This document shows positions 11,036 through 20,943 of a stretch of DNA of 64,000 nt, one piece after another. The stretch lies in contig JAIQDT010007315.1 in NCBI GenBank assembly GCA_021521415.1, forward strand, positions 42,330 to 106,329. Direction: 5' to 3'. Under the pieces are notes generated by a model. It saw nothing but the letters and a program-made list of their open reading frames with translations, was not told the origin of the DNA and searched no databases. The stretch is from Bidens hawaiensis. Its lineage: Eukaryota > Streptophyta > Magnoliopsida > Asterales > Asteraceae. Both the position numbers and the translations under genes were made by a program. Numbering within the stretch: position 1 is the first letter of the stretch; the number at the start of each line of letters is the position of its first letter.

Positions 11036-11047
11036 GCTCTGATACCA
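11036..11047 (-). promoter_or_regulatory. Primer-binding site, initiator-Met tRNA (element A)
   Basis: The minus strand reads TGGTATCAGAGC, the standard plant Copia/Gypsy PBS complementary to the 3' end of tRNA-iMet. It lies two bases inside the LTR edge at 11050. Confidence 0.92.
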
Positions 11048-11049
11048 AT

Positions 11050-11450
11050 TGTAGGTTCCCAGCCGGATCTACACGAAAATATCTCGTTCTACGTAGGTGC
11101 GGAATCCCTACGTAAGACGATACGAGCGTAGAAGCGATATACGTTAAACACAAGCAAACACACGTTACAATACGCAGACAACACGTTGTATTGCAACTAA
11201 TAACACGTGATCTCACAATCACCAATTACACGTACTGAATCGTTAAATACAAAATAAGCCGTAAACAAGAATATATAGTTATCGACAACTTCGCCTAACA
11301 GGCTAGGCGAAGTTGTTGATAACTTCGCTTGTCCACAAGTTCGCTTCTATTAGGCGAACTTTTGAGACAAGTTAATTAAAACATCAACACAAATCAAACT
11401 AACACGATTACAGACACTAGATACTGAACTACTGACATCATGCACCAACA
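11050..11450 (-). repeat. 5' LTR of element A (401 bp)
   Basis: The plus strand runs from TGTAGGTTCC to GCACCAACA, giving TGTTGG...CCTACA on the sense (minus) strand with TG...CA ends. A TATA-like ACTATATATTC lies at about 11269-11279 on the minus strand. Three exact copies of AACTTCGC/GCGAAGTT lie immediately upstream of it, two of them forming a perfect 13-bp stem with a 6-nt loop (11285-11316). The predicted target duplicate is AACAT at 11451-11455; its partner is outside the window. Confidence 0.8.
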
Positions 11451-11455
11451 AACAT

Positions 11456-11599
11456 TAAATGGATATTTTAATCCAACATTTTATAAATGAATATTGTATT
11501 TTAAAAGACTTCCGCTAAATCAAACCGCACCTCTGATATATTTACAAAATAGGTAACAACTATAGGTCACACGCCTAGGCCCTAAGTCGGGGTGACACA
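11456..11599 (+). repeat. Relict 3' end of a Gypsy LTR related to element B
   Basis: The stretch with ACTTCCGC, CTCTGATATATTTACAAA, GGTAACAACTA and GCCTAGGCCCTAAGTCGGGG, ending GGTGACACA, matches in order the complement of the first 120 bases at 33739 and 25537 (CTTCCGCG, CTCTGATTTATTTACAAA, GGTACCAACTA, GCCTAGGCCTAAGATGGGGG). It is clearly diverged, hence an old copy. Element A lies directly beside it. Confidence 0.7.
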
Positions 11600-13740
11600 A
11601 GAGGCTAGTCGTAAGGCTTGAAACATGATTTTGACTAGTTGAATGTCTTTTATGACCAATTAAATGTCTTTGACTCAATTTATGAAAAAAAAAATTGATA
11701 TAATATTTAGGATAATATGTAACATCATAAATAACAAAATAACATAAAAAAACATGAACAACGTCATGAACATAAATACAAATAAATAATTCACCATTTA
11801 TTAATAAATAAAGATCGGAAAGGTATCGGAATTTAAAATTCTTCGGGTTTTTGGATTTTCAAAAATGACGAATGTCGCAACATTGTTAAAGGGTCGGCGC
11901 TTTGATGTGACGTGTCGCTGTAACTTGAGATTTTAAGTCTTTTCACAACAACTAGCTTAAGGAAGTAAATAGACGTGCCATGTAATCTATCTATACTCTT
12001 TAATAAAAAAAATACAAATTATATGATTTATCACTCCCCGTCTCCCACATTAAAACCTCACACTTTTTTTTAAATAAATTTATAATAATACAATAATATT
12101 TACCATTCACAAAATTTATGCTTCAAAAATTATTAATGTAATATTTACGTCATGTTTTTTAACAAATATTTGTAATTTATAATTATCTCGTAGTTTTATA
12201 GAAAAAATATATTCAAGATATATGCCTTTTAGTGAATTTGAATTTAAAGTTTGAACTTTATTACTTTTGTATATGTTCTATCAAATTTTTTTGCTATATA
12301 TAAAAATAAACATATTATAGTTTTGTATCTCACCTATCAGTTAGTACTTATTAGTACTGTAAACACTATATATATCGACGTCATATACAAATATTTGACT
12401 TTTATTGTTATCACTTCACACGGTCAGATTTTTGAAGACCTAATTAAATCAATGGCAAACTGGTATGATTTACGGTTTAAGTTCTATTATGATGAATTTA
12501 AATAATAAAGTATACTGCTACGAAATAAAACATTCATTATTTCTAAATTTTCTATGAAAGTTCATTAATAAAAGTTCTTTTATCTTGCTTTTTGGTTTAT
12601 TTAATTTGTATTAAAAACTGAAAACCATTCAGAAAATAAAGTTTATTATTTATTTTAAAATTGTTTTAAATACTATTGTACAACAATTGTGTATTAACAG
12701 TGTTTGATAAATTTATTGTTTACTATATATCAATTATTTATTCTATATTGTGTTTTTTATGAATTACTTGTATAATAAACAGTCTCAAAATAGTTTGCCA
12801 TGTAATTATGTAACTGCTTAAATATTATGCCATTGTGTGAAAATTGTTGTATTAAGTATCAATGACTTGTTAATGTATTTTGTAAAAATGAAACTGTAAT
12901 TTATTTACAAGAAGTAACACTGACTTGTCAAGAAAGTTTTCAGAGAAGCAGAGAGTAGGCTTAAAACATCGCTTGAGTGTAAGGTTGAAGACATATCTTG
13001 AATGTAAAGAACATAGGTGTGTTGAAAGATGAATATGTACCCCAAGGAGGCATATGAGCCACAACAATGAACATATGCTAGCTGTTGGTGATATATTCGA
13101 ATGAGCATATACGAGCGTAGAGCTTGGATATGTATACTTTAGTTACATAGTTGCACATGACATGTGTGCGTGTGTATGAAGAGTGCGTGTAACATGACAT
13201 TAATCTTGATTCTTGGTACGATATGTTAGTTTGCAAAATAATAAAATAACAATAATAATTGGATTTTTTTAATGGACATATTATTAAAATGAAATAAAAT
13301 AATAATAATTGGTTTTTTTATTGGACATATTATTAGGTATAGTAAAGTGAAATAAGTGTTTCTGTAATCTTGATTTTCGTGCACAGGAAAATTTGAGTGT
13401 TGAAGAATTAAATAAATTATGATGTACATGAGCATACCAATTGAAAATGATTTAAGTCATATATATTGTTGGACCACCTTTCATATAAGGTCGAAATCAA
13501 ACATCAATGGTGTGCTTTTGTTAAAATGAAAATTTGTCACCTATGAGACGTAGTTACTAGTTAGGCCATTCGCAAATGGTTCATTGTTATTTCTTCAAAG
13601 TTGCCAAGTTTTCAAGACCACGGTGTTTTGGTTTGAAAAATGAAAATGTAATAAAAAGATGTTTAGTTGGTTTATGAAATGAGATCAGTGATTACATAAG
13701 GAATCACATTCAATCTGTTCGTACCCATTGTTTTATTTTT
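11600..13740. other. AT-rich intergenic stretch, no gene seen
   Basis: No recognisable coding region; the short ORFs (for example 12251-12505) are AT-rich and unlike known proteins. It contains a tandem duplication of about 53 bp at 13249-13343 built on ATAATAATTGG and GGACATATTATTA. A TCTATCTATACT motif near 11985 resembles a Helitron 5' end, but no partner terminus was found in the same orientation. Confidence 0.6.
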
Positions 13741-13774
13741 TTTATTTTCTCATTCCATTCCTTTCACCCTACTA

Positions 13775-14010
13775 TATAGACACCACCACCGTCGCTTGAC
13801 CATCATCACCTAACCACCATCGCCGCCACTACCACCACCGCCACACCGTCATGACCACCTCCATCGTTACCCGCCACTGCCAACGTCTTCAACACCATTG
13901 TTACCCATGTCTCCACCTCCACTGCCATAGTCATCACCACCACAATCACCGACATTGTCGTCGTCAGCCGTCACCACTACCACCACCGTTGTCATTGCCA
14001 TTTGGCAAGG
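13775..14010. repeat. CCA/CAC-rich low-complexity block
   Basis: Irregular repetition of CACCAC, CCGCCAC and CATCACC triplets with higher GC than its surroundings. No open frame of significance. It resembles slipped-strand low-complexity DNA often found near plant gene starts or in degraded mobile elements. Confidence 0.6.
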
Positions 14011-14225
14011 TTTCTTTATTTTGAGGTAGGGGTTATTTTTATCATGTGTATTTTAATTTTGTGTCCTTTTGTGTCTACTAAATTATAATTATTCTTTCTA
14101 TTCTCATAGATTAATCATACAGCACAAATAAAATTGTATCGACCCATTTCATTATATTGTCAATTTCATTCTTTCTCTATCATTATCACTTACCAAAAAG
14201 ACCCATTTATCTCGACACTATATAT

Positions 14226-14611
14226 CATCATCATCATCGTACTCAGTATATCCCACCAATAGCAATGCTATGGTAGGGTCTGAGGAGGGTAAGATGTAGA
14301 CAGCCTTACCTCTATCCCATAGGGATAGAGAGGCTGCTTCCGGTGAGACCCCCGGCTCGATAGTAGTTTTGAATCAAGCCTTGGACATAAGACACATAAC
14401 ACTCAATCATCGGGACACCGGCTGATTGGTGCATGTGCCCTTGTCTTTCGGCTATCAACGCCACCACATGATACCTGATTAACCTTCCGCCACTTTTAAC
14501 GTTATTTTCACGTGATTAGTAAAATAACGTCAAAATTAATGCAATTTTACTTTTGCCCACCCAAGGGTTCACACATATATACATTATATGTGCGCACCGC
14601 AAGCAGGCGTG
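14226..14611 (-). mobile_element. Plant SINE (Au-like) with 17-bp target duplications
   Basis: The minus strand contains a sequence I recognise as the widespread plant Au-type SINE body: GAGCCGGGGGTCTCACCGG, AAGGCTGTCTACATCTTACC, AGACCCTACCATAGCATTGC and TGGTGGGATATACTGAGT, then a (GAT)n tail. Identical 17-bp direct repeats (14209-14225 and 14612-14628, ATCTCGACACTATATAT) flank a 386-bp unit and indicate target-primed insertion. The unit is longer than typical Au SINEs (about 180-200 bp): the first 130-150 bases on the 5' side are not SINE-like to my eye. A diverged B-box lies near 14372-14382. Confidence 0.8.
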
Positions 14612-14708
14612 ATCTCGACACTATATATATTTTATTTTATTCTGTATTAAAAGTCACCGCACATTTAACACAATTCCACTTTATACAACATATACAGTAT
14701 TTTTGCAG

Positions 14709-15157
14709 CTACATGGAATGTGGGAGGGAAATCCCCTTCTAGCAACATGAATCTTGATGACTGGTTACACGCTGCTCCACAGGCGGACATATATGTACTC
14801 GGGTACCATGTTCTTTCATAAGTTTTTATGTTGCTGTTCAGCATCAAAATCATAAATTTTGATGAAAAGGGATTGGTTTCAGGAAGTAGTTCCCTTAAAT
14901 GCGGCTAATATTCTTGGTGCGGAAGACAAAAAATGGCTCTCTTTAATTCGCAGGACCCTGAACAACCGCCCCGGGACAAGTGGGGGAAGCGGCTGTTACA
15001 CCCCCTCCCCCATTCCCGACCCGGTTGTTTGATTGCAAGTAAACAGATGGTTGGTGTGTTTCTGACTGTTTGGGTGAAGAGTGAACTAAGGGAGCATGTT
15101 AGAAACATGAAGGTGTCTTGTGTTGGCAGAGGGTTAATGGGTTATCTTGGAAATAAG
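14709..15157 (+). pseudogene. Inositol polyphosphate 5-phosphatase gene fragment
   Basis: Plus-strand translation gives three pieces of the catalytic region of plant type-I inositol polyphosphate 5-phosphatase. First, 14709-14802 follows a TTTTGCAG acceptor and reads [10 protein letters not shown] then DDWLH and PQADIYVLG. Second, 14877-15030 reads [20 protein letters not shown] and a PSPIPDP block. Third, 15030-15157 reads [20 protein letters not shown] and [11 protein letters not shown], ending at a GGTAAAA donor. The variable segment normally present between the second and third pieces is missing, and the frame shifts at the join. Exon-intron borders are retained, so it came from genomic DNA, not a cDNA. 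It lacks the N-terminus and the distal catalytic motifs and cannot make an enzyme. The family dephosphorylates inositol phosphates and phosphoinositides at the 5 position. Confidence 0.8.
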
Positions 15158-16268
15158 GTAAAATATAATCTTGATTTTTCATTTATTAATAAATTAAATT
15201 GTACAAGTGGTGTGTCGTCTTATCTAATTTTACGCTTGTTATTTTGGTCTGCCAGGTCTTGCTATGGACCCGGTGGCTTTGCGCCTTTGCTAGATCATTC
15301 ATATGCTCATCACACCACCAAATGGGAGACTGAGATGAAGATGATTTTTGTAACTTTTATAGTTTTTACAATTTTTTTCATGATTCTTTGTAGATTTATG
15401 TTTTGTTATTTTAGTATTATAGTAGTGAATATTGGCAAAAGAATGAATATAAACAAGTTAATGAAAAAGTTGGTCTCATGCCACTTTTATTGTCTGTATT
15501 GCTTTTGCTTTTTCTGAAAAAGCAGCAGGTAATTGATACAGGATGAGGAGACATTTCATACATATTTTTTTTCTTTATGAAGTACAAACTAAATCAAAAC
15601 TTAAAACCTTAAATTTCTTTAATTATAATTAATCACGATTTTAATACCTTAAATTTAAAGTGAGGTTGTTCAGAAAGATCGTATATCAAATCTCACTAAA
15701 AGCTCTCTTAAAATCGGCTCATTTGTAACCTTACCGAGCCCAAGCCAAGATAAGCTCGCTCGCTGGTCAAGTTGTCGCTTTGTTGGTAAATTAAAGTCAA
15801 AATTCTAATATATATGTAGTTATGTACATTTTCTATAACCTGAGATTGAGAATATAACAAAATATATACAAATTGTAAATTCTATAATTTGTAAATTGTG
15901 CATATTGTAATAGCTAGATATCAAATTGTAGATACCAATCTTAGTTATAGTTACTCTTGGATGTATTTTCCCCTCAACGCCTTTGATATTTACTAATTAT
16001 AGTTAGGCAATGTTTATGGCAAGGTGAGAGGGCGTCGCACTGCCACCTAAGCAGATACGGAGCGGAACACTGCAATATAGTGAGCCAGATGTGAGACTGA
16101 TAGCAAATGCGTGTCCGCGCTCCCAATCACATTTTACGCCTAAATTATAAAATAACAGTATAACCAATTATATCTCCACCTTACGCTACAATCACATTTC
16201 ATCGCAACACATCTAACTTGGTATGACATGCTCAAATGCCTATGTGACGTCTACATGGCGATCTTATA
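15158..16268. other. Intergenic, no gene seen
   Basis: After the 5-phosphatase fragment the plus frame stays open to 15517, but this part is AT-rich, hydrophobic and matches nothing I know; it may be intron sequence read through. From 15540 on there is no supported feature. Confidence 0.55.
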
Positions 16269-16704
16269 TGTTATGCCTTACATAACACATAGCCTTACAA
16301 ACTGTCGAAGCACGAAATGAATCTAACCTGATCCATGACGATGTTTCCACGGATTTTCGAGATGAACGAACCACGTCTTGATCTTCTTCTTCTTCTGCTT
16401 GAGACCTGCAATGGTTTTTGGGGGTGTGGAGGTGACTGCTAAGATATCCTGAGGATTTCTTGTTCACAGACACAAAAAGTGGTGGTGGCTCTTATTGAGC
16501 ATGACCTCTAATAAGGAGGTGGAGACCTCCTTATATAGAGAGTCTCATGGCCACCATCATGGTACCCTAATGGGCCTAGCCCAGTTAGGGTTACCTCCAC
16601 AAAACCCCCTCAGCCCAATAACATTGTATTAGTCCATGTAATAAAATAAGCCAAACATAATAGATTTAGGGTCGTAGAACCGGGTTTTAGTACCATACCC
16701 CTAC
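16269..16704 (-). repeat. LTR-like block with TATA box, boundaries uncertain
   Basis: On the minus strand the block runs from TGTGTAGGGGTATGG to GTAAGGCATAACA, with TG...CA-type ends. It contains a promoter-like CTCTATATAAGGAGG (complement of 16531-16545), then a purine-rich leader with an AGAAGAAGAAGAAG tract. This resembles a Copia LTR (U3, TATA, R/U5), possibly solo. I found no matching target duplication, so the edges are approximate. Confidence 0.4.
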
Positions 16705-17346
16705 ACAAACCATATATATTTATAAAACCAAAATGTTTGTCATGCTAGCTATGTATTTGTTATGTCATATTTCAGTAATCAGGATTAATCATAGTTATGT
16801 ATAACTGCTTTGGTTTCTAATCATGAACTAATTATATCTAGAACAAGAAAGTTTAGGCCAGTGAAGAAGCAAGCAAAGAAAATAGTATTATGAAAAGATG
16901 TGTCAATTCTCACAAATGACCCTTTGAGAATAATCTAAAAGGTGTAATGAGATTTTGTGTTGACTTGTTAAACTGTTGGTTAAGGTGGATATTAACAAAT
17001 TAATCTTACGTTCACATCTTGCTTCCAACATTTAAACTTTAAAGATGAGTTGTTCTTCACTAAATTATCTTAAACGTCCAATAGAGACTATTGAATTTAA
17101 TTCGTCTGGTTTAAACGGTGGAGGTTACCATTACTTCTTACTAGTTTAGACTTTAGATAGTAATAATCTTTTTTGTAAGTGTTAAATTCGAGTTAACTTC
17201 AATTTCTAGAGCGTTATTTAAAGTAATCTGTTTGTAATTTACCAATGTAAGAAAATGCATGCAATATAGTTAAGTGAATGTTATAACATATGATATCGTA
17301 TATCCTAAAATACTTGAAGTAATTATTATTTAAAAGAAATTATAAT
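16705..17346. other. Intergenic, no gene seen
   Basis: AT-rich single-copy-looking DNA; no ORF, repeat or RNA gene that I can support. Confidence 0.6.
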
Positions 17347-17548
17347 TAAAAATAGAGAAATCTGCATTTTGCCTCCCTGGTTTATATCGTCGCGATGGGT
17401 TAATCACTGAAAAAGAATTTGCGAACTTTGGACCACTGTGTTTCTCCGGCGGGTTCTTCTGACTCCTGCCGTCTGTTGACCGTCAGTTGACTGTTGGTAT
17501 TTTAGTAATAATACCAACATATTAAGGGTATTTTAGTAATCTTCTTTT

Positions 17549-17579
17549 AATAAATAATAATAATAATAATAATAATAAT
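17549..17579. repeat. (AAT)n microsatellite
   Basis: About nine AAT units inside the long-TIR element. A second run lies at 17795-17833, and a longer (TTA)n run at 18249-18320. Confidence 0.9.
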
Positions 17580-17794
17580 CCATCATCCTATGGCAACAAC
17601 AGGAACATCTTCATCATCAAATCCCACTGCATCTTCATCATCATCAAATCCCATTACCATAAGTGATGAATAATAATAATAATCTTCAATCAATTCATTA
17701 CTTATTATCCTCCGAGATCCAATCAAACCTACTTCTTTAATTATTCATACATCCACTCAATTTCATGAATCACTTCAGATCTCAAAACCCTTCA

Positions 17795-17833
<39 letters not shown>
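17795..17833. repeat. (AAT)n microsatellite
   Basis: About thirteen AAT units. It produces a spurious poly-Asn ORF. Confidence 0.9.
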
Positions 17834-17834
<1 letters not shown>

Positions 17835-18136
17835 GTAGCATCGTAACATCATCATCACCAATACTCATCTTCATCATCAGCAGATCATCATCATCTTCAT
17901 CATCAGCTCATCTTAATCATCATGAACCTCAAACATACTTGTTCCTAAAACCCTAGATTTCATCACTCAAACCCTCAAATCTCTCAAATCCCACCACCAA
18001 TCGCTTCAACAATTCAACCACCGCACCCATAAATCATTCCGATCAAAACCCCTAACCACCATCGCCGATTCGTTTTCTAGGGTTTTGTAATTCATCCGGA
18101 TCTTAATAATAATCATCATCAAGCCGCTCAACATCA

Positions 18137-18217
18137 TCCCCCGTGTTCGCCGCCGAACCCGGCTTTTATTTGGCCGTCGCCGTTGTCCAAGATGACCACG
18201 GTGGTGGAGGAGGACAT
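18137..18217 (-). pseudogene. Actin-related protein (ARP6-like) first-exon fragment
   Basis: The minus strand starts with ATG and reads through VVILDNGDGQIKAGFGGE, the phosphate-1 loop at the N-terminus of the actin fold. The LDNG.G.IKAG.GG pattern is closest to what I know of ARP6, a subunit of the SWR1 chromatin-remodelling complex. After 27 residues similarity stops. It lies wholly inside the long-TIR element, so it is best read as a captured gene piece rather than a host gene. Other ARP family members cannot be excluded from so short a match. Confidence 0.6.
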
Positions 18218-18248
18218 TGAGTTTCCGGTAAGTGATGCGTGACATAAG

Positions 18249-18320
<72 letters not shown>
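18249..18320. repeat. (TTA)n microsatellite, about 24 units
   Basis: Uninterrupted TTA/ATT run inside the long-TIR element; it gives a spurious poly-Ile ORF on the minus strand. Confidence 0.95.
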
Positions 18321-18568
18321 CCAAACTTAAGAATTCGGGAAGCCATGGATGAAGAATTCTGGGTTAGATGATGAAGATGAAGATATAGGGGTAAATGGGT
18401 CATTTCCCTTATTTTTAATGAGTCAACGACGGGTCAACTGACGGCAGGAGTCAGAAGAACCCGCCAGAGTAACACAGGGAGTCAAAGTTCGCAAAATCTT
18501 TTTCAGTGGTTATTCCATCTCGTGACATTATTTTCCAGGGAGACAAAATGCAGATTTCTCTTAAAAAT

Positions 18569-19764
18569 ACAAGGTTAAACATCACAAATTGCTTTGGGCA
18601 TAGTAACACGAATAGGAAATTGTTGACTCCTATAGTCCTTTAGGGGATTTTTTATTGTTTTAAAGAAAGCATGCAAACTAACGACATGCTTGTACTTGAT
18701 TTGCTATAATTACATATACCATTCCTAATCATAAAAGATGTTTTATTTTAAAATAAAAGGTATGGGGTGTTGGTTTTGCTTGCTGAATCGGGAGGGACTA
18801 GAGAGGATATCAAATGGGTTTAAAGTTTAAACTAGTTGAAAGTTATTCTCGTGTGAAATTTGATCGTGATTTTTGTCTTGGTTCTTCGATCTGTTGTTAA
18901 AAGTTATTTTTTAGTATTGTTTTTGCTAACTGTTTATAAAATATTATTGATAAAAGTACTTTAATTAAATCTATTACAATACATAAAACAAAGGAAAATA
19001 ATGTTATTGACCCGTGTACGACACGGATGGAAATATAAAATTTGTCAAGTAACTGATATATAATTTCAAACGACAAGAAATAGTTTTAATATGTTTCTTA
19101 AGACGATAACATGATTTATAAGTGTAATTCATATTGATAAAAAAAGAAAGTAGTAAAGGACAAAAAAATTACAAAACATGGCATTACATAGAATGTATAC
19201 AAACAAAATTTAAAAGTTTAAAACATAATCTTTATAAGCTATTAAATATTTTCTTATAAACCATATTTGTTGTTTTGTTTGTAAATTTACCTTATCTATC
19301 TATAATAAGCATTTTAACAACGTCTCTACTCTTCACTCTTAATAAAGCTACAGGCAGTTGACCATGTGTAGAAACGCTACTCTTCACCCATGAAATAAAG
19401 TGTAATTGTAAAAGTGGTTGGAAAACTTACACGTGTACCAATAAAGAGTTGCATTACAAAATTTGAATGTCGTTTTGTAATAGGCATACAAAAACATATG
19501 TATGATCCTTATGCCTATAAAAGTCAAAATTACCACAAAATGACGAGATTGACCATATAAAAGTCTAGTACACAATAACAAATTGTTTGCAATATTTACC
19601 ATAGGTTAGTGACCCGTGTACCACACGAGGCGAAAATTAGTAAGTTCGTGAGGTAAACGTATGTGTTTGTGTTTGTGTGTGTGTGAATAAATATAAAAAT
19701 ATGTATTTATGTGAATATATGATTTTTGTCATAACGAAGTTTTATATAATTTACTATAAAACGA
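18569..19764. other. Intergenic with two CCCGTGT hairpins
   Basis: AT-rich DNA without a gene. Two short stem-loops of the form CCCGTGT-NNN-ACACGG occur at 19011-19026 and 19613-19629. The same hairpin occurs at a Helitron-like terminus at 37178-37205. Confidence 0.5.
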
Positions 19765-20115
19765 TTAAAATAAAGTGGCAGGCAAACGGGCAACAAGCTG
19801 CGCCGCAACCCCCTTTTGAATAGCAAAGCCAATCCTGCTAAAAACGAAGCTTTGGGACCTAGAAGCTGAAGAGGTTCCGTGTACGACGCGCTGAACCCTA
19901 CTCAAAAATTTCACAGCCTCTGGAGCCAGAAAACCAAATGTATCAAAGGCAAATGGTAGAAAGACATGTTGATTATCTAAACAAGCTTTCTCGTGTTTAA
20001 CAACTTTGCCCGATTCAGCCTTCAACGCAGCCTGACCCACAACAAACCCATGGTCCCTGAGCCCAACAAGAGGAGACACTCCTGTAAGATCCACACAGGC
20101 GTGTTTCCCTCCTGT
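19765..20115 (-). pseudogene. 3'-terminal fragment of a plant reverse-transcriptase-like ORF
   Basis: The minus strand reads GGKHACVDLTGVSPLVGL, then GQAALKAESGKVVKHEKAC, then FLPFAFDTFGFLAPEAV, and ends QKGVAAQLVARLP before a stop. I recognise this as the conserved C-terminal segment of a family of plant ORFs whose N-terminal part is RT-like. This recognition is from memory and uncertain. The open frame begins abruptly at about 20115, so only the 3' end is present. It could be a 5'-truncated non-LTR element or a captured piece. Confidence 0.45.
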
Positions 20116-20202
20116 AAGGATTATGTTTTTGTATTTAAAATAATTTGGATGTACACAAAATGGTAGATCTACAAACTTTCAAGGAATTCTCTTGACAAAT
20201 GA

Positions 20203-20412
20203 ACCACCTTTTTTGACTTTGGAACATATCTCAAATGAGGCAGTTATGGACTTGATTTTTGAATGAACTTTTACTTGATGTCTTCTTGCTATTGCTACTT
20301 GATGTTTAATTAACCACCGTTTTAACTTTGGAACATACCTCAAATGAACCGGTTATGGACTTGATTCTTGAGTTAGCTATTACTTGATATCTTCTTGTCA
20401 CTTGATGTTTAA
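20203..20412. repeat. Tandem duplication, two copies of about 105 bp
   Basis: Copy 1 (20203-20310) and copy 2 (20313-20412) share CTTTGGAACATA, CTCAAATGA, GTTATGGACTTGATT, TTACTTGAT, TCTTCTTG and CACTTGATGTTTAAT-type blocks in the same order, with scattered mismatches. Confidence 0.85.
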
Positions 20413-20680
20413 TGAGTGTAAGTGAGCTTGATACTTTTGCTCTTGAAATCCCAAAATAAAAAGAAAAATAAATAAGTGTATGTATATTGAGGTGTCAACA
20501 ACATTTGGTGAGAAATGAGGGTTTAGGTAGGGTTTAAGGCCCTTAAATATTTCTTAAGGCTTATAGACTCCAGACTCAATTTTCCTTTAATTCAACTTTA
20601 AATTGCTAGGTCCATGTTTATTATTTTAGATATATGCATAATCCAATACATGACATTCTTATAAGTTAAATCAAAATAGC

Positions 20681-20727
<47 letters not shown>
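20681..20727. repeat. (TTA)n microsatellite
   Basis: About fifteen uninterrupted TTA units. Confidence 0.95.
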
Positions 20728-20854
20728 TACAAGAAACCCGGAAGTTATAAGTGTCCTTGAAACCAATCTTTAACAAAATCAAATCAGATACTATAATTTG
20801 ATTTCTTAGACCATTTCAAATCAACACCTTCAAACTAAAAATATTACGGTGTTG

Positions 20855-20943
20855 CCCTTAACGAATTCTACATTTTTGACCCATTTTCAATATATGATGC
20901 CCCTAACGAATTCTACATTTTTGACCCATTTGCAACATATGAC
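20855..20943. repeat. Tandem duplication, two copies of about 44 bp
   Basis: The block CCTAACGAATTCTACATTTT followed by TTGACCCATTT and ATATGA occurs twice in succession, with only two or three differences. Confidence 0.85.

Larger units (their letters stand above)
1..11450 (-). mobile_element. Element A: SIRE-like Ty1/Copia retrotransposon, 3' LTR outside window
   Basis: Read on the minus strand the order is LTR (11450-11050), PBS for initiator-Met tRNA, leader, gag in two frames, protease, integrase, reverse transcriptase, RNase H ending at 1324, then 1.3 kb of downstream sequence. Integrase before RT is the Ty1/Copia order. The long gag with two CCHC knuckles and the extended region after RNase H fit the SIRE/Maximus lineage (known of the family; assignment inferred). 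No copy of the 11050 LTR is visible in 1-1323, so the element continues to the left. Damage seen: in-frame stops at 7931, 7484 and 5396, a frameshift near 8885, two single-base frameshifts in the last 250 bp of RNase H, and a nested solo LTR at 1834-5113. It is non-autonomous now. Confidence 0.85.
17354..18561. mobile_element. 1.2-kb long-TIR DNA element (MULE/foldback-like)
   Basis: The left end (17354-17494) and the right end (18418-18561) are inverted repeats of about 140 bp. Shared blocks include AGAGAAATCTGCATTTTG, CCACTGAAAAAGA-type, TTTGCGAACTTTG, GGCGGGTTCTTCTGACTCC and TGCCGTC. The outermost bases AGAG...CTCT are flanked by a perfect TAAAAAT direct repeat (17347-17353 and 18562-18568). 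No transposase is encoded. The interior has several AAT/TTA microsatellites and a piece of an actin-related protein gene. A 7-bp duplication is atypical for Mutator (9 bp) and hAT (8 bp), so superfamily is left open. Confidence 0.8.

Noticed and set aside
11978..12010. Helitron 5' end (TCTATCTATACT)
   Set aside because: AT-rich words like this are common here and no partner hairpin-CTRR end was found downstream in the same orientation.
14933..15517. 194-codon ORF as an intact protein-coding gene
   Set aside because: Only the part to 15157 matches inositol polyphosphate 5-phosphatase, and partly in the wrong frame; the rest reads through a splice donor into intron-like DNA.
16264..16473. 69-codon minus ORF as a gene
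   Set aside because: It lies in the transcribed part of an LTR-like block and has no recognisable domain.
17765..17956. Poly-Asn/Ser ORF
   Set aside because: Produced by AAT and ATC repeats inside the long-TIR element.
18134..18403. ORF with a long poly-isoleucine run
   Set aside because: The run is a TTA microsatellite. Only the last 27 codons (actin-related fragment) are meaningful.
19606..19629. Second Helitron 3' end
   Set aside because: The hairpin is present and CTAA could be CTRR, but the next base on that strand is C rather than T, and the spacing is only three bases.
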